From contig JAKALH010000205.1 of NCBI GenBank assembly GCA_021813225.1, forward strand, positions 1 to 5,817: DNA of 5,817 nucleotides. The letters run 5' to 3'. Origin of the DNA: Chloroflexota bacterium. Lineage in GTDB: Bacteria; Chloroflexota; Anaerolineae; J036; Brachytrichaceae. Shown piece by piece: positions 1 to 5,668 of the stretch (position 1 is the first letter of the stretch; every line of letters starts with the position of its first letter). The notes beneath the pieces were generated by a model. It saw nothing but the letters and a program-made list of their open reading frames with translations, did not search any database and was not told the origin of the DNA. A program made the translations under genes and the position numbers.

Positions 1-638
1 TGGTGTTTGCGGCCGCGACGGCGGCCACGTATCGCGCGCCTGTCGCAGGCTATACCGTGACGCTGCGCTATGCCGCGGGCCTGCCGCCTGAACAGACGGC
101 AACTGCCTTCAACTACGACAGGTACTACAGCTGGCTGTCGTCGGAATATATGGCAAACGGCTTTGCCGATGTCGCACGAACAAGTATCTTCGCGCAGAAT
201 GTCGCCAGCCGTGTCAATGCGCAAGGCATCATCGTTTCACCGGCGCAGCTTGAGGGCGCTATCTCGTCTGACCAGAAACAGAGCATCATGGTCGTATACC
301 TGAACTGGCCCGATGCGGCACAGGCAGTCCAGATAGGCAATGCCATCAGCGCGGAATTCACCGAACATGGAGCCGTGTACTGGCCGCAGATTGCATCGGC
401 AAAGGGTGCGCCTCTGGTTCAACTCGATAAGCCGGTTGCCGTGCCGGCTGCCATCTCGCTGCGCGACCGCTTTGACCTGCCGATGCGCTTCATCGTGGCG
501 CTGGCGGCCGGCCTGGCGTTGGCCTTGTTCGCTCATTTTTTCGATCCGTATGTGCGGGAGCGCCACGACCTGGAGCGCCTGGGTATGAACATCATCGTCA
601 GTATCCCGGTGCGCCGGCAGGGCGGGTCTCATCGTTAA
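1..638 (+). CDS. Wzz/chain-length-determinant family protein, 5'-truncated by the window edge
   Basis: This is the C-terminal 211 or so residues of a polysaccharide co-polymerase-like inner-membrane protein. The frame is open to the left edge and the first full codon is at base 3, so the GTG there is probably internal. The Ala-rich start (FAAATAATY) looks like the end of a first transmembrane helix. A long extracytoplasmic region follows. A second hydrophobic helix lies at about residues 161-180 (FIVALAAGLALALFAHFF), and a cytoplasmic tail ends in ERLGMNIIVSIP. That tail matches the ERxLGLPVxGxIP ending typical of Wzz/GumC-type proteins and is echoed in the next gene. Family members control polysaccharide chain length and partner a BY-kinase, which fits the two genes downstream. 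The kinase domain is not fused to it. Family assignment is fairly secure, but the exact polysaccharide is unknown. Confidence 0.78.
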   Translation, partial: VFAAATAATYRAPVAGYTVTLRYAAGLPPEQTATAFNYDRYYSWLSSEYMANGFADVARTSIFAQNVASRVNAQGIIVSPAQLEGAISSDQKQSIMVVYLNWPDAAQAVQIGNAISAEFTEHGAVYWPQIASAKGAPLVQLDKPVAVPAAISLRDRFDLPMRFIVALAAGLALALFAHFFDPYVRERHDLERLGMNIIVSIPVRRQGGSHR

Positions 639-665
639 CGTCTATTATTGACGGTCGGATAAACC

Positions 666-1325
666 ATGGAAGTACAAGATTATCTGCAGATTGCGCGCAG
701 GCGCGCGTGGATCGTCGTGCTGGTAGCGCTGGCAGCAATGATCAGCGCGTATGTGTTCAGCAAGATGCAGACGCCCATCTACAAATCGACGATGGAACTG
801 TTCATCCAGCCGGCCCGCACCGATTTTGGTTTGACACAATCGGCCAAGCAGCTCCTGAACTCATACATCGGCATCATCTTCAATAAACGTAATGCCGCAG
901 TCGTCGGGCAGAACCTGAAGCTGGACTATTCGCCAGACCGCATTTTCAACAGCACCAAGGTTGCCAGCGATGAAGCCACATTCGCCGTACGCATTGAGGT
1001 CAGCGACTACGACGGTGAAGTTGCCAACCGCATTGCCAAGCAATGGGCGGTGATATTCGCCGACTGGCGCAATACCGAAAATGCCAAACAGCAACGCCAG
1101 GACCGCGTCGATGCGGTACTGGGCGACGAACCGGTTTACCACCAGGATTATCCGCGCACCAGTGTCAACGTGATTGGCGGAGGCATCCTGGGTGCTCTGG
1201 TCGGTCTGTTGATTGTCATCGTGCTGGAGTGGAGCCAGGCCGATATGCTGCGTAAACATTCGGATATCGAACGGAAGCTGGGTTTACCGGTGGTTGGTAC
1301 GATACCGCATCATGGAACGAAGTAG
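666..1325 (+). CDS. Small Wzz-type polysaccharide chain-length determinant protein
   Basis: This 219-residue membrane protein has the Wzz layout. A short basic cytoplasmic start (MEVQDYLQIARRR) is followed by TM1 at about residues 15-32 and a periplasmic/extracellular domain of about 130 residues. TM2 is at about 167-187 and begins GGGILGALVGLLIVIV. The cytoplasmic tail carries IERKLGLPVVGTIP, the usual Wzz/BY-kinase-adaptor ending. The DYLQIARRRAW opening is typical of the family. The external domain is short and lacks an obvious long coiled coil, as in CpsC/CapA-type adaptors. It lies 27 bp after the preceding Wzz-like gene and 33 bp before a CpsD-like gene, so the three are probably co-transcribed. 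The ATG start is preceded only by a weak purine-rich stretch (GGTCGGA). The role is inferred to be polymerisation/export of a surface polysaccharide. Confidence 0.82.
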   Translation: MEVQDYLQIARRRAWIVVLVALAAMISAYVFSKMQTPIYKSTMELFIQPARTDFGLTQSAKQLLNSYIGIIFNKRNAAVVGQNLKLDYSPDRIFNSTKVASDEATFAVRIEVSDYDGEVANRIAKQWAVIFADWRNTENAKQQRQDRVDAVLGDEPVYHQDYPRTSVNVIGGGILGALVGLLIVIVLEWSQADMLRKHSDIERKLGLPVVGTIPHHGTK

Positions 1326-1339
1326 CCCCCGCTGCCGGC

Positions 1340-1346
1340 AGGTGGG
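1340..1346 (+). promoter_or_regulatory. Ribosome binding site of the CpsD-like gene
   Basis: AGGTGGG lies 12 bases before the ATG at 1359 and is the best Shine-Dalgarno-like match in the 33-bp gap. It supports that ATG as the start. A 10-bp palindrome, CTGCCGGCAG (1332-1341), overlaps its edge and could mask it. Confidence 0.5.
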
Positions 1347-1358
1347 AAAACAGAACCT

Positions 1359-2000
1359 ATGAACCTGATCACGCTAAACGAACCTCAGTCTGCGGACGCC
1401 GAAGCGTACCGCTCATTACGAACTAACCTGTATTTCGCCGGACTCGATACTCCGGCGAAGTCCGTGGTTATCACATCCGCTGTCGCCGACGAGGAAAGAA
1501 CGGCCGTGTTGGCGAACCTGGCCGTGGTGACGGCACAGACAGGCAAAAAGGTCATCGCGGTTGATGCCGATCTGCGCCATCCGGCCTTGCACGAGTATTT
1601 CGATGTGGAGAACGAGCGCGGGCTGGGTGACATACTCTCGGATGAAGATCCGGGCAGCCCGATACCGCTCCTGTCGACCGGTGTGCGCAACCTGTCGGTG
1701 CTGACCAGCGGCTCCGCGCATTCCGCGCCGCTGGATCTGTTAAGCTCCAATCGGATGGTCGAGCTGATCACCCAACTGAACGGCATGGCCGATGCCGTAT
1801 TCTACAGTGCCGCACCCATGCTGGATGTCAGCGACACGGCCATACTGGCATCCAGGACGGATGGGGTGCTTCTGGTGGTTTATATCGGCAGGACGCGTCG
1901 CGCCCATGCGCAACAGGCCAAGGAGATGCTGGCGCGCGCGCATGCCCGCCTGATTGGCGTCGTCACGCTGGACACAGCGAAGAAACACTTACTGGTGTGA
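1359..2000 (+). CDS. CpsD/CapB-like BY-kinase homologue with degenerate nucleotide-binding motifs
   Basis: This 213-residue cytoplasmic protein aligns along its length with the P-loop tyrosine-kinase domain of CpsD/CapB/Wzc. EAYRSLRTNLYFA (residues 15-27) is the family's N-terminal oligomerisation motif. VDADLRHPALHEYF (68-81) is Walker A'. GLGDIL (88-93), LSVLTSGS (112-119) and DVSDTAILASRTDGVLLVV (156-174) are also in place. The usual Walker A (SAxPGEGKST) reads SAVADEERTA (40-49), so the glycines and the lysine are lost, with Arg47 at the Lys position. The Walker B Asp of the usual DTPP is Ser150 (SAAP, 150-153). The C-terminus ends at LLV without a tyrosine cluster. ATP binding and autophosphorylation are therefore doubtful. 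It is inferred to be a pseudo-kinase that still contacts the Wzz proteins. The reading frame is intact and codon use looks normal, so it is not an obvious pseudogene. Confidence 0.82.
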   Translation: MNLITLNEPQSADAEAYRSLRTNLYFAGLDTPAKSVVITSAVADEERTAVLANLAVVTAQTGKKVIAVDADLRHPALHEYFDVENERGLGDILSDEDPGSPIPLLSTGVRNLSVLTSGSAHSAPLDLLSSNRMVELITQLNGMADAVFYSAAPMLDVSDTAILASRTDGVLLVVYIGRTRRAHAQQAKEMLARAHARLIGVVTLDTAKKHLLV

Positions 2001-2021
2001 TTCGGTGTGACTGCGCGCAGT

Positions 2022-2030
2022 TGGTATAAT
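2022..2030 (+). promoter_or_regulatory. Extended -10 promoter for the 530-residue unknown gene
   Basis: TGGTATAAT contains a perfect -10 hexamer (TATAAT, 2025-2030) preceded by the TGn extension. No good -35 is seen at 17 bp (TCGGTG). Transcription would start near 2035-2037. This separates the downstream gene from the polysaccharide operon, although read-through is possible because no terminator is seen after 2000. Confidence 0.6.
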
Positions 2031-2068
2031 CTTCAGGCTCACATCTTTTGCAACAGGTTCTCAATCTT

Positions 2069-3640
2069 GTGATTCACAGGCAAACGCAGACACGCGAATA
2101 CTGGACGACATACAAGTTCACTCGGGCCGATGCCGAATTTCTTTCCAACTATCTGCTGGAAGCTGGCATACCAAAGCCATTGAGCGAGCTCGCGCTGGCA
2201 GTGATCCAGCACCGCATCGATATCGAAGCCAGCGAGTTGCGCCGCGAACTGGAAAGCCGGACTATCTATCAGCCGAAGAAGAAATACACCATCGGCGAAG
2301 AACTGGTCTTTCCTGCATTGAAACTGACTGCGGGCAAGGTCGTCAGCCAGCGTGCCGGGCGCAATCCCGATATTGAGCCATTCGACGTTATCACCGTGGA
2401 ACTGGCTAACGGCAAGCAACGGGAATTTGCTGCGAACTATGCCTGGCCCCATCGCCTGAACGACGACAATGTGCTGGCTGTCCTGGGCGACGACACGATC
2501 CAGTCAACACTGCAGGAGCTGCTGGAGCAGCATGGCGAACGCATCGGCGCGGCCATCGATGCCGGGCTTGCGGCAGACAGCGAGTTTCTGCGCATCAGCG
2601 GTGAGTGGTTCCTGCGCGCCATGATGGCGGAAGTCAATGTCGGCCACCTGAACCTGTCCGAGGCGGTACTGGACATGGCGGGCGGCGGCCCATTGCCGAC
2701 GCACACGATTCTGCAGGAGCTGGGGCTTCCGCCTGAGATTGCGGGCAGTCTTCAGGAAATCTCTTTGAACAACGCACTGGCGCGCGATGAACGCTTTGAC
2801 GACGTCAGCCTGGACGACGGCGTTTCGTCCTGGTTCCTGCGCCGGCTCGAACCGCCTGAAGTCCGCGCGATGCCGCGCACCTTGCAGCCCGCACACTATC
2901 AGGGTCAGGAATCGATCGGCGACGAATTGCGGGCGCTGGCAGTAGAACTCGACGACGAACTGACGCGCGACGCGGCTGCTGCCGGAGAGCCAAAACCCAG
3001 CGCCGACGTCATCCTCACCTTCCCCCACCTGCGAGCAGGGACACTGGGATGGTCGTGTCGAGTTGCGGGGATCCTGCCTGCAGCCAGCAAACCGCGGGCG
3101 CCAATCACTTTTCGCGACGCGCTGAACGGCCGGGAATTCGTTGTCTGGATGGTCAACGCAGGCGCATATTTATATGGGCTGGGTGACTGGTATAGACAGA
3201 ATGACCTCGTCGCAGGCGCGTATCTGCAACTGTCTCGCAGGCCGGCGGATAATGTGGTGCTGGTCGATTACAAACGCCGGCGCCCCAAACGGGAATGGGT
3301 CCGTGTTGCCAACAACCGCGATGGTCATCTGCGGCTTGAAACAGCCCAGCGCGCAGTCAGTTGCGAGTTCGACGAGTTGATGTCCGTGTTCGTCGACAAT
3401 CTGACTGCACTGGACGAACTGCGCGGCAACGCGCCGCGGGACGTCGCGCAATCCGTACGCGAAGCTTTCCCCGAAATTGCCAAGCTCAGCCCGCAGGGGA
3501 ACGTACATGCGCGCACACTGTACGCGGTGGTCAATGTGATTACGCGCGCATCCCCGCTCGATGTCTTTGCCGCTCTGCAGAACAGCGGCGCGTACATCCC
3601 GGTCGGGGATAACTACTGGCATCTGGGCGAAGTGCGTTGA
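2069..3640 (+). CDS. Conserved-looking protein of unknown function with winged-helix-like segments
   Basis: I cannot assign a function. The frame extends up to a TTG at 2048 (530 residues). I prefer the GTG at 2069 (523 residues) because it leaves a 5' leader of about 33 nt after the 2022-2030 promoter and has AGG 11 bases upstream. With residues counted from the TTG, 18-70 form a helical helix-turn-helix-like segment (YWTTYKFTRADAEFL). Residues 80-138 look beta-rich (IGEELVFPALKL, FDVITVELANGKQREFAA). Residues 213-268 look like a winged helix ending DERFDDV...SSWFLRRLEP. Residues 320-435 are a beta-rich segment with GLGDWYRQNDLVAGAYLQL. Residues 465-527 are another winged-helix-like segment ending YIPVGDNYWHLGE. 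No signal peptide or transmembrane segment is seen, so it is probably cytoplasmic. From memory it resembles hypothetical proteins of Chloroflexota. A nucleic-acid-related role is only an inference. Confidence 0.8.
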   Translation: MIHRQTQTREYWTTYKFTRADAEFLSNYLLEAGIPKPLSELALAVIQHRIDIEASELRRELESRTIYQPKKKYTIGEELVFPALKLTAGKVVSQRAGRNPDIEPFDVITVELANGKQREFAANYAWPHRLNDDNVLAVLGDDTIQSTLQELLEQHGERIGAAIDAGLAADSEFLRISGEWFLRAMMAEVNVGHLNLSEAVLDMAGGGPLPTHTILQELGLPPEIAGSLQEISLNNALARDERFDDVSLDDGVSSWFLRRLEPPEVRAMPRTLQPAHYQGQESIGDELRALAVELDDELTRDAAAAGEPKPSADVILTFPHLRAGTLGWSCRVAGILPAASKPRAPITFRDALNGREFVVWMVNAGAYLYGLGDWYRQNDLVAGAYLQLSRRPADNVVLVDYKRRRPKREWVRVANNRDGHLRLETAQRAVSCEFDELMSVFVDNLTALDELRGNAPRDVAQSVREAFPEIAKLSPQGNVHARTLYAVVNVITRASPLDVFAALQNSGAYIPVGDNYWHLGEVR

Positions 3641-3685
3641 GACAGCCACAAACGCAAGTCTGACCTGCCCCGGCAGAATCCGCGA

Positions 3686-3694
3686 TGATATAAT
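3686..3694 (+). promoter_or_regulatory. Extended -10 promoter upstream of the glycosidase gene
   Basis: TGATATAAT has a perfect TATAAT (3689-3694) with a TGn extension and no clear -35 at the right distance. Initiation near 3700 would give a leader of about 250 nt that begins almost exactly at the GGTATGT arm of an inverted repeat. Confidence 0.55.
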
Positions 3695-3814
3695 GGGCAC
3701 TCGGGTATGTAAATCGCTGTACCTGACATTGTTTATATGATGGTCTATCCGATACCTCATGGTCATGACATACCGGCGCCAGCCTAGTCACTAACTGCCG
3801 CGGAGTGATTGTCT

Positions 3815-3836
3815 GCCAGCCTGTTTCACGGCTGGC
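3815..3836 (+). repeat. Perfect 7-bp inverted repeat (hairpin)
   Basis: GCCAGCC (3815-3821) and GGCTGGC (3830-3836) flank an 8-base loop. The stem is GC-rich and should fold in RNA. GTAT follows rather than a T run, so it is not a simple intrinsic terminator. Confidence 0.5.
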
Positions 3837-3848
3837 GTATAACAGGTG

Positions 3849-3876
3849 TTGACTACCTGATACCGCTTCGTAAAGT
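3849..3876 (+). promoter_or_regulatory. Possible second promoter proximal to the glycosidase gene
   Basis: TTGACT (3849-3854) and TAAAGT (3871-3876) are separated by 16 bp. The -35 match is good (5 of 6) and the -10 is weak (4 of 6). It would give a short leader of about 70 nt. The -35 lies inside the small CAGGT/ACCTG inverted repeat (3843-3859), which could be a regulator site or coincidence. Confidence 0.3.
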
Positions 3877-3950
3877 TTTCGGGTCTCGCTATCTATCGAT
3901 CGTCTTAAGCGGCAATCGAATGCCGTCAAGCCGAGTTTTCCCAGGATTGT

Positions 3951-5246
3951 ATGTTTAAAGGTGCGCCACTGGCGGCATGGAGCAGGCGGCATCCGGTCAT
4001 CGTGCGCAAAGCAACCCGCACCGCCGGCATTATCCTTGCTCTATTGTTCGTTCTTGTCGCCGGACTCGTCGTCATCCCCGCCGCATCACCGTCAACAGGC
4101 GCACAGATCGCAGACCTGCTGCGCTCTGTGATTGGCGTCCAGGCGGTCGCGGAAATGGAGAGCGTCTCCTTCCAGATTCAGGACGTTATCAACAGCACGC
4201 GATATCAGATAACCGGGCAGAAGCCGGCACTATCATTCTCCAGCGCCGTATCGACTGTGGTCGCCACCTTGCCGCCTATAAAGACGCGCACACCATTACA
4301 CCCTGCGGCCACGGCGCCAGCCCAGGTTGCCACCGCCACTGCAGAGCCGCGACAACCTACCGCATTGCCGCCCCCGCCCACAGCGACTCCTGTGCCATTG
4401 CCGGATATTGTGGAAGCCAGTCCGCACGTCGATGGCGGCTGGCAGGCTTTTGGCCCGGTTGTGGGCGGTCATTCGGTCATGGCGCGGGGCAGCGTCAAAC
4501 CCGATCCTGCGCGGCCATACGCACAAGCTGCCGTTGTCCGTATCGATTTATCTAAAGTCAACCTCCATTTCGTGCTGGGCACACAGGAACCTGTAGCCGC
4601 CCCCGGCACGCGCCCCATAGCGCGGACAGGCGCTATCCCAACATTGGATCAGGCGCCAGACAGCCTGCTGATCGCGTTTAATGGCGGTTTCAAATCCATA
4701 CACGGCCACTATGGCGTTCAACTGAATGGGACCAACGTCATCACGCCGCAATACGGGCTTGCGTCGCTGGTTATCTATGACAACGGCGCAATCAATCTGG
4801 GTGCGTGGGGAATCGAGATAACCGACACCCAGCATATCGTAGCCATCCGCCAGAATTGCCCCATGCTGGTCGACTCAGGAACGATCAATCCCTCAGTCAC
4901 TGACGGCAATCGCAAAGAGTGGGGCTACACGGTAAAAAACCTCGACACGACATGGCGATCCGGCATCGGTGTCACAAAAGATGGCCGTTTTTTGATTTAT
5001 GCGACAGGCAATTCCCTGACGGTTGAATCACTTGGCCGGGCGCTGCTGATGTCGGGCGCATACAACGGAATGCAACTGGACATCAACGGCTTCTACACGC
5101 GTTTCGCCATCTATCAACCTGCAAACGGTAAAGGGAAATATCCTGTTGTCGCGCAGAAACTGCTGGATCAGATGACAGTGCTGCCCACTCAGTTCCTGCA
5201 GCCTTATGACCGCGACTTTTTCTATGTGACCCTGCTGCCAGGTTGA
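3951..5246 (+). CDS. Membrane-anchored phosphodiester glycosidase family protein (NAGPA/DUF2233)
   Basis: This 431-residue protein is probably secreted and membrane-tethered. A basic N-terminus (RRHPVIVRKATR) precedes a single hydrophobic segment at about residues 25-44. A short spacer follows, then a Pro/Thr/Ala-rich low-complexity linker at about 105-152. The C-terminal half is the catalytic-type domain: VVRIDLSKVNLHFVLG (195-210), AFNGGFKSIHGHYG (242-255), LGAWG (283-287), SGIGVTKDGRFLIYATG (337-353) and GAYNGMQLDING (369-380). These match the NAGPA fold signatures NGGF, R-x-x-IG-x-x-x-DG and LDGGG, here with LDING in the last. Family members cleave sugar phosphodiesters such as those in glycopolymers, but the substrate here is unknown. 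The ATG has AGGA only 4 bases upstream. It could act on cell-surface glycopolymers, loosely in line with the Wzz genes upstream. Confidence 0.82.
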   Translation: MFKGAPLAAWSRRHPVIVRKATRTAGIILALLFVLVAGLVVIPAASPSTGAQIADLLRSVIGVQAVAEMESVSFQIQDVINSTRYQITGQKPALSFSSAVSTVVATLPPIKTRTPLHPAATAPAQVATATAEPRQPTALPPPPTATPVPLPDIVEASPHVDGGWQAFGPVVGGHSVMARGSVKPDPARPYAQAAVVRIDLSKVNLHFVLGTQEPVAAPGTRPIARTGAIPTLDQAPDSLLIAFNGGFKSIHGHYGVQLNGTNVITPQYGLASLVIYDNGAINLGAWGIEITDTQHIVAIRQNCPMLVDSGTINPSVTDGNRKEWGYTVKNLDTTWRSGIGVTKDGRFLIYATGNSLTVESLGRALLMSGAYNGMQLDINGFYTRFAIYQPANGKGKYPVVAQKLLDQMTVLPTQFLQPYDRDFFYVTLLPG

Positions 5247-5247
5247 C

Positions 5248-5271
5248 ACAGCGGTGCGCAAGCCGGGCTGT
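5248..5271 (+). repeat. Weak hairpin after the glycosidase gene
   Basis: ACAGCGG (5248-5254) can pair with CC plus GCTGT (5263-5264 and 5267-5271), with two bulged bases. It begins two bases after the stop codon. No T run follows, so it is at best a weak or factor-assisted end of transcription. Confidence 0.25.
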
Positions 5272-5311
5272 CGACGACGGTCGAATAAAGGACAACGATT
5301 GGCCGCAGCTA

Positions 5312-5339
5312 TTGACATCGCGGCAGCTTCATTTATACT
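5312..5339 (+). promoter_or_regulatory. Sigma-A/sigma-70-type promoter of the trpE T-box transcript
   Basis: A perfect -35 TTGACA (5312-5317) and a near-perfect -10 TATACT (5334-5339) are separated by 16 bp. Transcription should start near 5346, which places the whole T-box leader in the transcript. This is the strongest promoter in the window by consensus, as expected for a gene whose control is exerted after initiation. Confidence 0.85.
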
Positions 5340-5450
5340 TAGCGGCCATAAGTAAATAGCCAGAGCGAAGATCGAGACGAGTACGCGTTGTAGAAACGAA
5401 CAGAGAGCCGGGCCGTGTGCTGAAAGCCCGGTGCGTGGAGCGATGCGGAA

Positions 5451-5453
5451 TGG
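5451..5453 (+). promoter_or_regulatory. T-box specifier codon UGG (tryptophan)
   Basis: The trinucleotide follows the conserved GAA on the 3' side of the Stem I internal loop and precedes the closing A-CTCG stem. This is the usual specifier position, and it would pair with the CCA anticodon of tRNA-Trp. Confidence 0.88.
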
Positions 5454-5599
5454 ACTCGGGAGCTGCAAGTTGAAAGCTGCTCAGCAGCGAGTAGGCGAGC
5501 CGGAACTGTGACCGTTATCCTGCAGTGCGCATGATTGTGCGCGTATGAGTGCGTGTTCGCATCGAAGCCTGTTTACGCAGGCGTCGGCGGATACGAACC

Positions 5600-5633
5600 A
5601 GGGTGGCACCACGAGCAGACATCTCTCGTCCCT
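5600..5633 (+). promoter_or_regulatory. T-box antiterminator
   Basis: Helix A1 pairs AGGG (5600-5603) with CCCT (5630-5633). The seven-base bulge TGGCACC (5604-5610) is canonical. Helix A2 pairs ACGAG (5611-5615) with CTCGT (5625-5629). TGGC (5604-5607) is complementary to a GCCA acceptor end, which fits the G73 discriminator usual for bacterial tRNA-Trp. CTCG at 5625-5628 is shared with the terminator, so the two folds exclude each other. Confidence 0.9.
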
Positions 5634-5658
5634 TGAGGCGAGAGATGTTTTTATTTTT
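5619..5658 (+). terminator. Intrinsic terminator of the T-box leader
   Basis: A perfect 10-bp stem, ACATCTCTCG (5619-5628) with CGAGAGATGT (5639-5648), closes a 10-base loop. It is followed by a T-rich tract interrupted by one A (through 5658). It forms when charged tRNA-Trp fails to stabilise the antiterminator, and stops transcription 20 bases before the trpE ATG. Confidence 0.93.
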
Positions 5659-5664
5659 CCATAC

Positions 5665-5668
5665 GGAG
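5665..5668 (+). promoter_or_regulatory. Ribosome binding site of trpE
   Basis: GGAG sits 9 bases before the ATG at 5678, outside the terminator hairpin. Control is therefore by transcription attenuation rather than by hiding this site. Confidence 0.65.

Larger units (their letters stand above)
3641..3950 (+). other. Non-coding intergenic region with several inverted repeats
   Basis: No convincing gene is seen on either strand in these 310 bases. The stretch holds an extended -10 promoter (3686-3694) and several inverted repeats: CTGCC/GGCAG at 3665-3676, GGTATGT/ACATACC at 3704-3710 and 3768-3774, TCATG/CATGA at 3757-3768, GCCAGCC/GGCTGGC at 3815-3836, CAGGT/ACCTG at 3843-3859, and CTT-GCGGCA/TGCCGT-AAG at 3904-3930. 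None of these is followed by a long T run. It may serve as a structured 5' leader for the downstream glycosidase gene. It did not match any RNA family I recognise. Confidence 0.55.
5346..5658 (+). ncRNA. T-box leader (tRNA-Trp-sensing riboswitch) of trpE
   Basis: All major T-box parts can be placed. Stem I has a K-turn/GA motif (GAAGAT 5367-5372 opposite GGA 5459-5461) and a lower stem CGAG/CTCG (5373-5376, 5455-5458). The AGTA side of the specifier loop is at 5380-5383. An upper stem pairs CGCGTTG with CGATGCG (5384-5390, 5441-5447). The AGAGAG bulge (5402-5407) and the CCGGGC/GCCCGG apical stem (5408-5413, 5426-5431), with its GTGTGCTGAAAG loop, complete it. The specifier loop reads GAA-UGG-A with the codon UGG (Trp) at 5451-5453. 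Linker hairpins include GCTGC/GCAGC (5476-5488), GCGCA/TGCGC (5527-5542) and GCCTG/CAGGC (5567-5582). The T-box motif AGGGTGGCACCACG is at 5600-5613. Uncharged tRNA-Trp is inferred to bind both sites and permit read-through into trpE. Tryptophan specificity is supported by the codon, the acceptor match and the gene. Confidence 0.93.

Noticed and set aside
3..638. GTG at base 3 as the true start of the first protein
   Set aside because: The frame is open to the window edge and the protein begins at what looks like the end of a first transmembrane helix, so the gene almost certainly starts upstream.
648..678. Possible promoter (TTGACG at 648-653) between the two Wzz genes
   Set aside because: No acceptable -10 lies at 16-18 bp. 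The 27-bp gap fits co-transcription.
1359..2000. Reading the CpsD-like gene as a plain ParA/MinD-type ATPase
   Set aside because: The EAYRSLRTNL motif, the VDADLRHP and VSDT...DGVLLVV segments and the Wzz neighbours point to the BY-kinase family instead.
3665..3676. CTGCC-CC-GGCAG inverted repeat after the unknown gene as a terminator
   Set aside because: The loop is only two bases and no T run follows. A similar CTGCCGGCAG palindrome occurs at 1332-1341 within the Wzz operon, so it may be a chance GC-rich palindrome.
3540..3992. Minus-strand open frame of about 150 codons covering the intergenic region
   Set aside because: It overlaps the ends of two well-supported + strand genes. Its translation is Cys/Arg-rich without any recognisable domain, and it has no promoter or ribosome site of its own.
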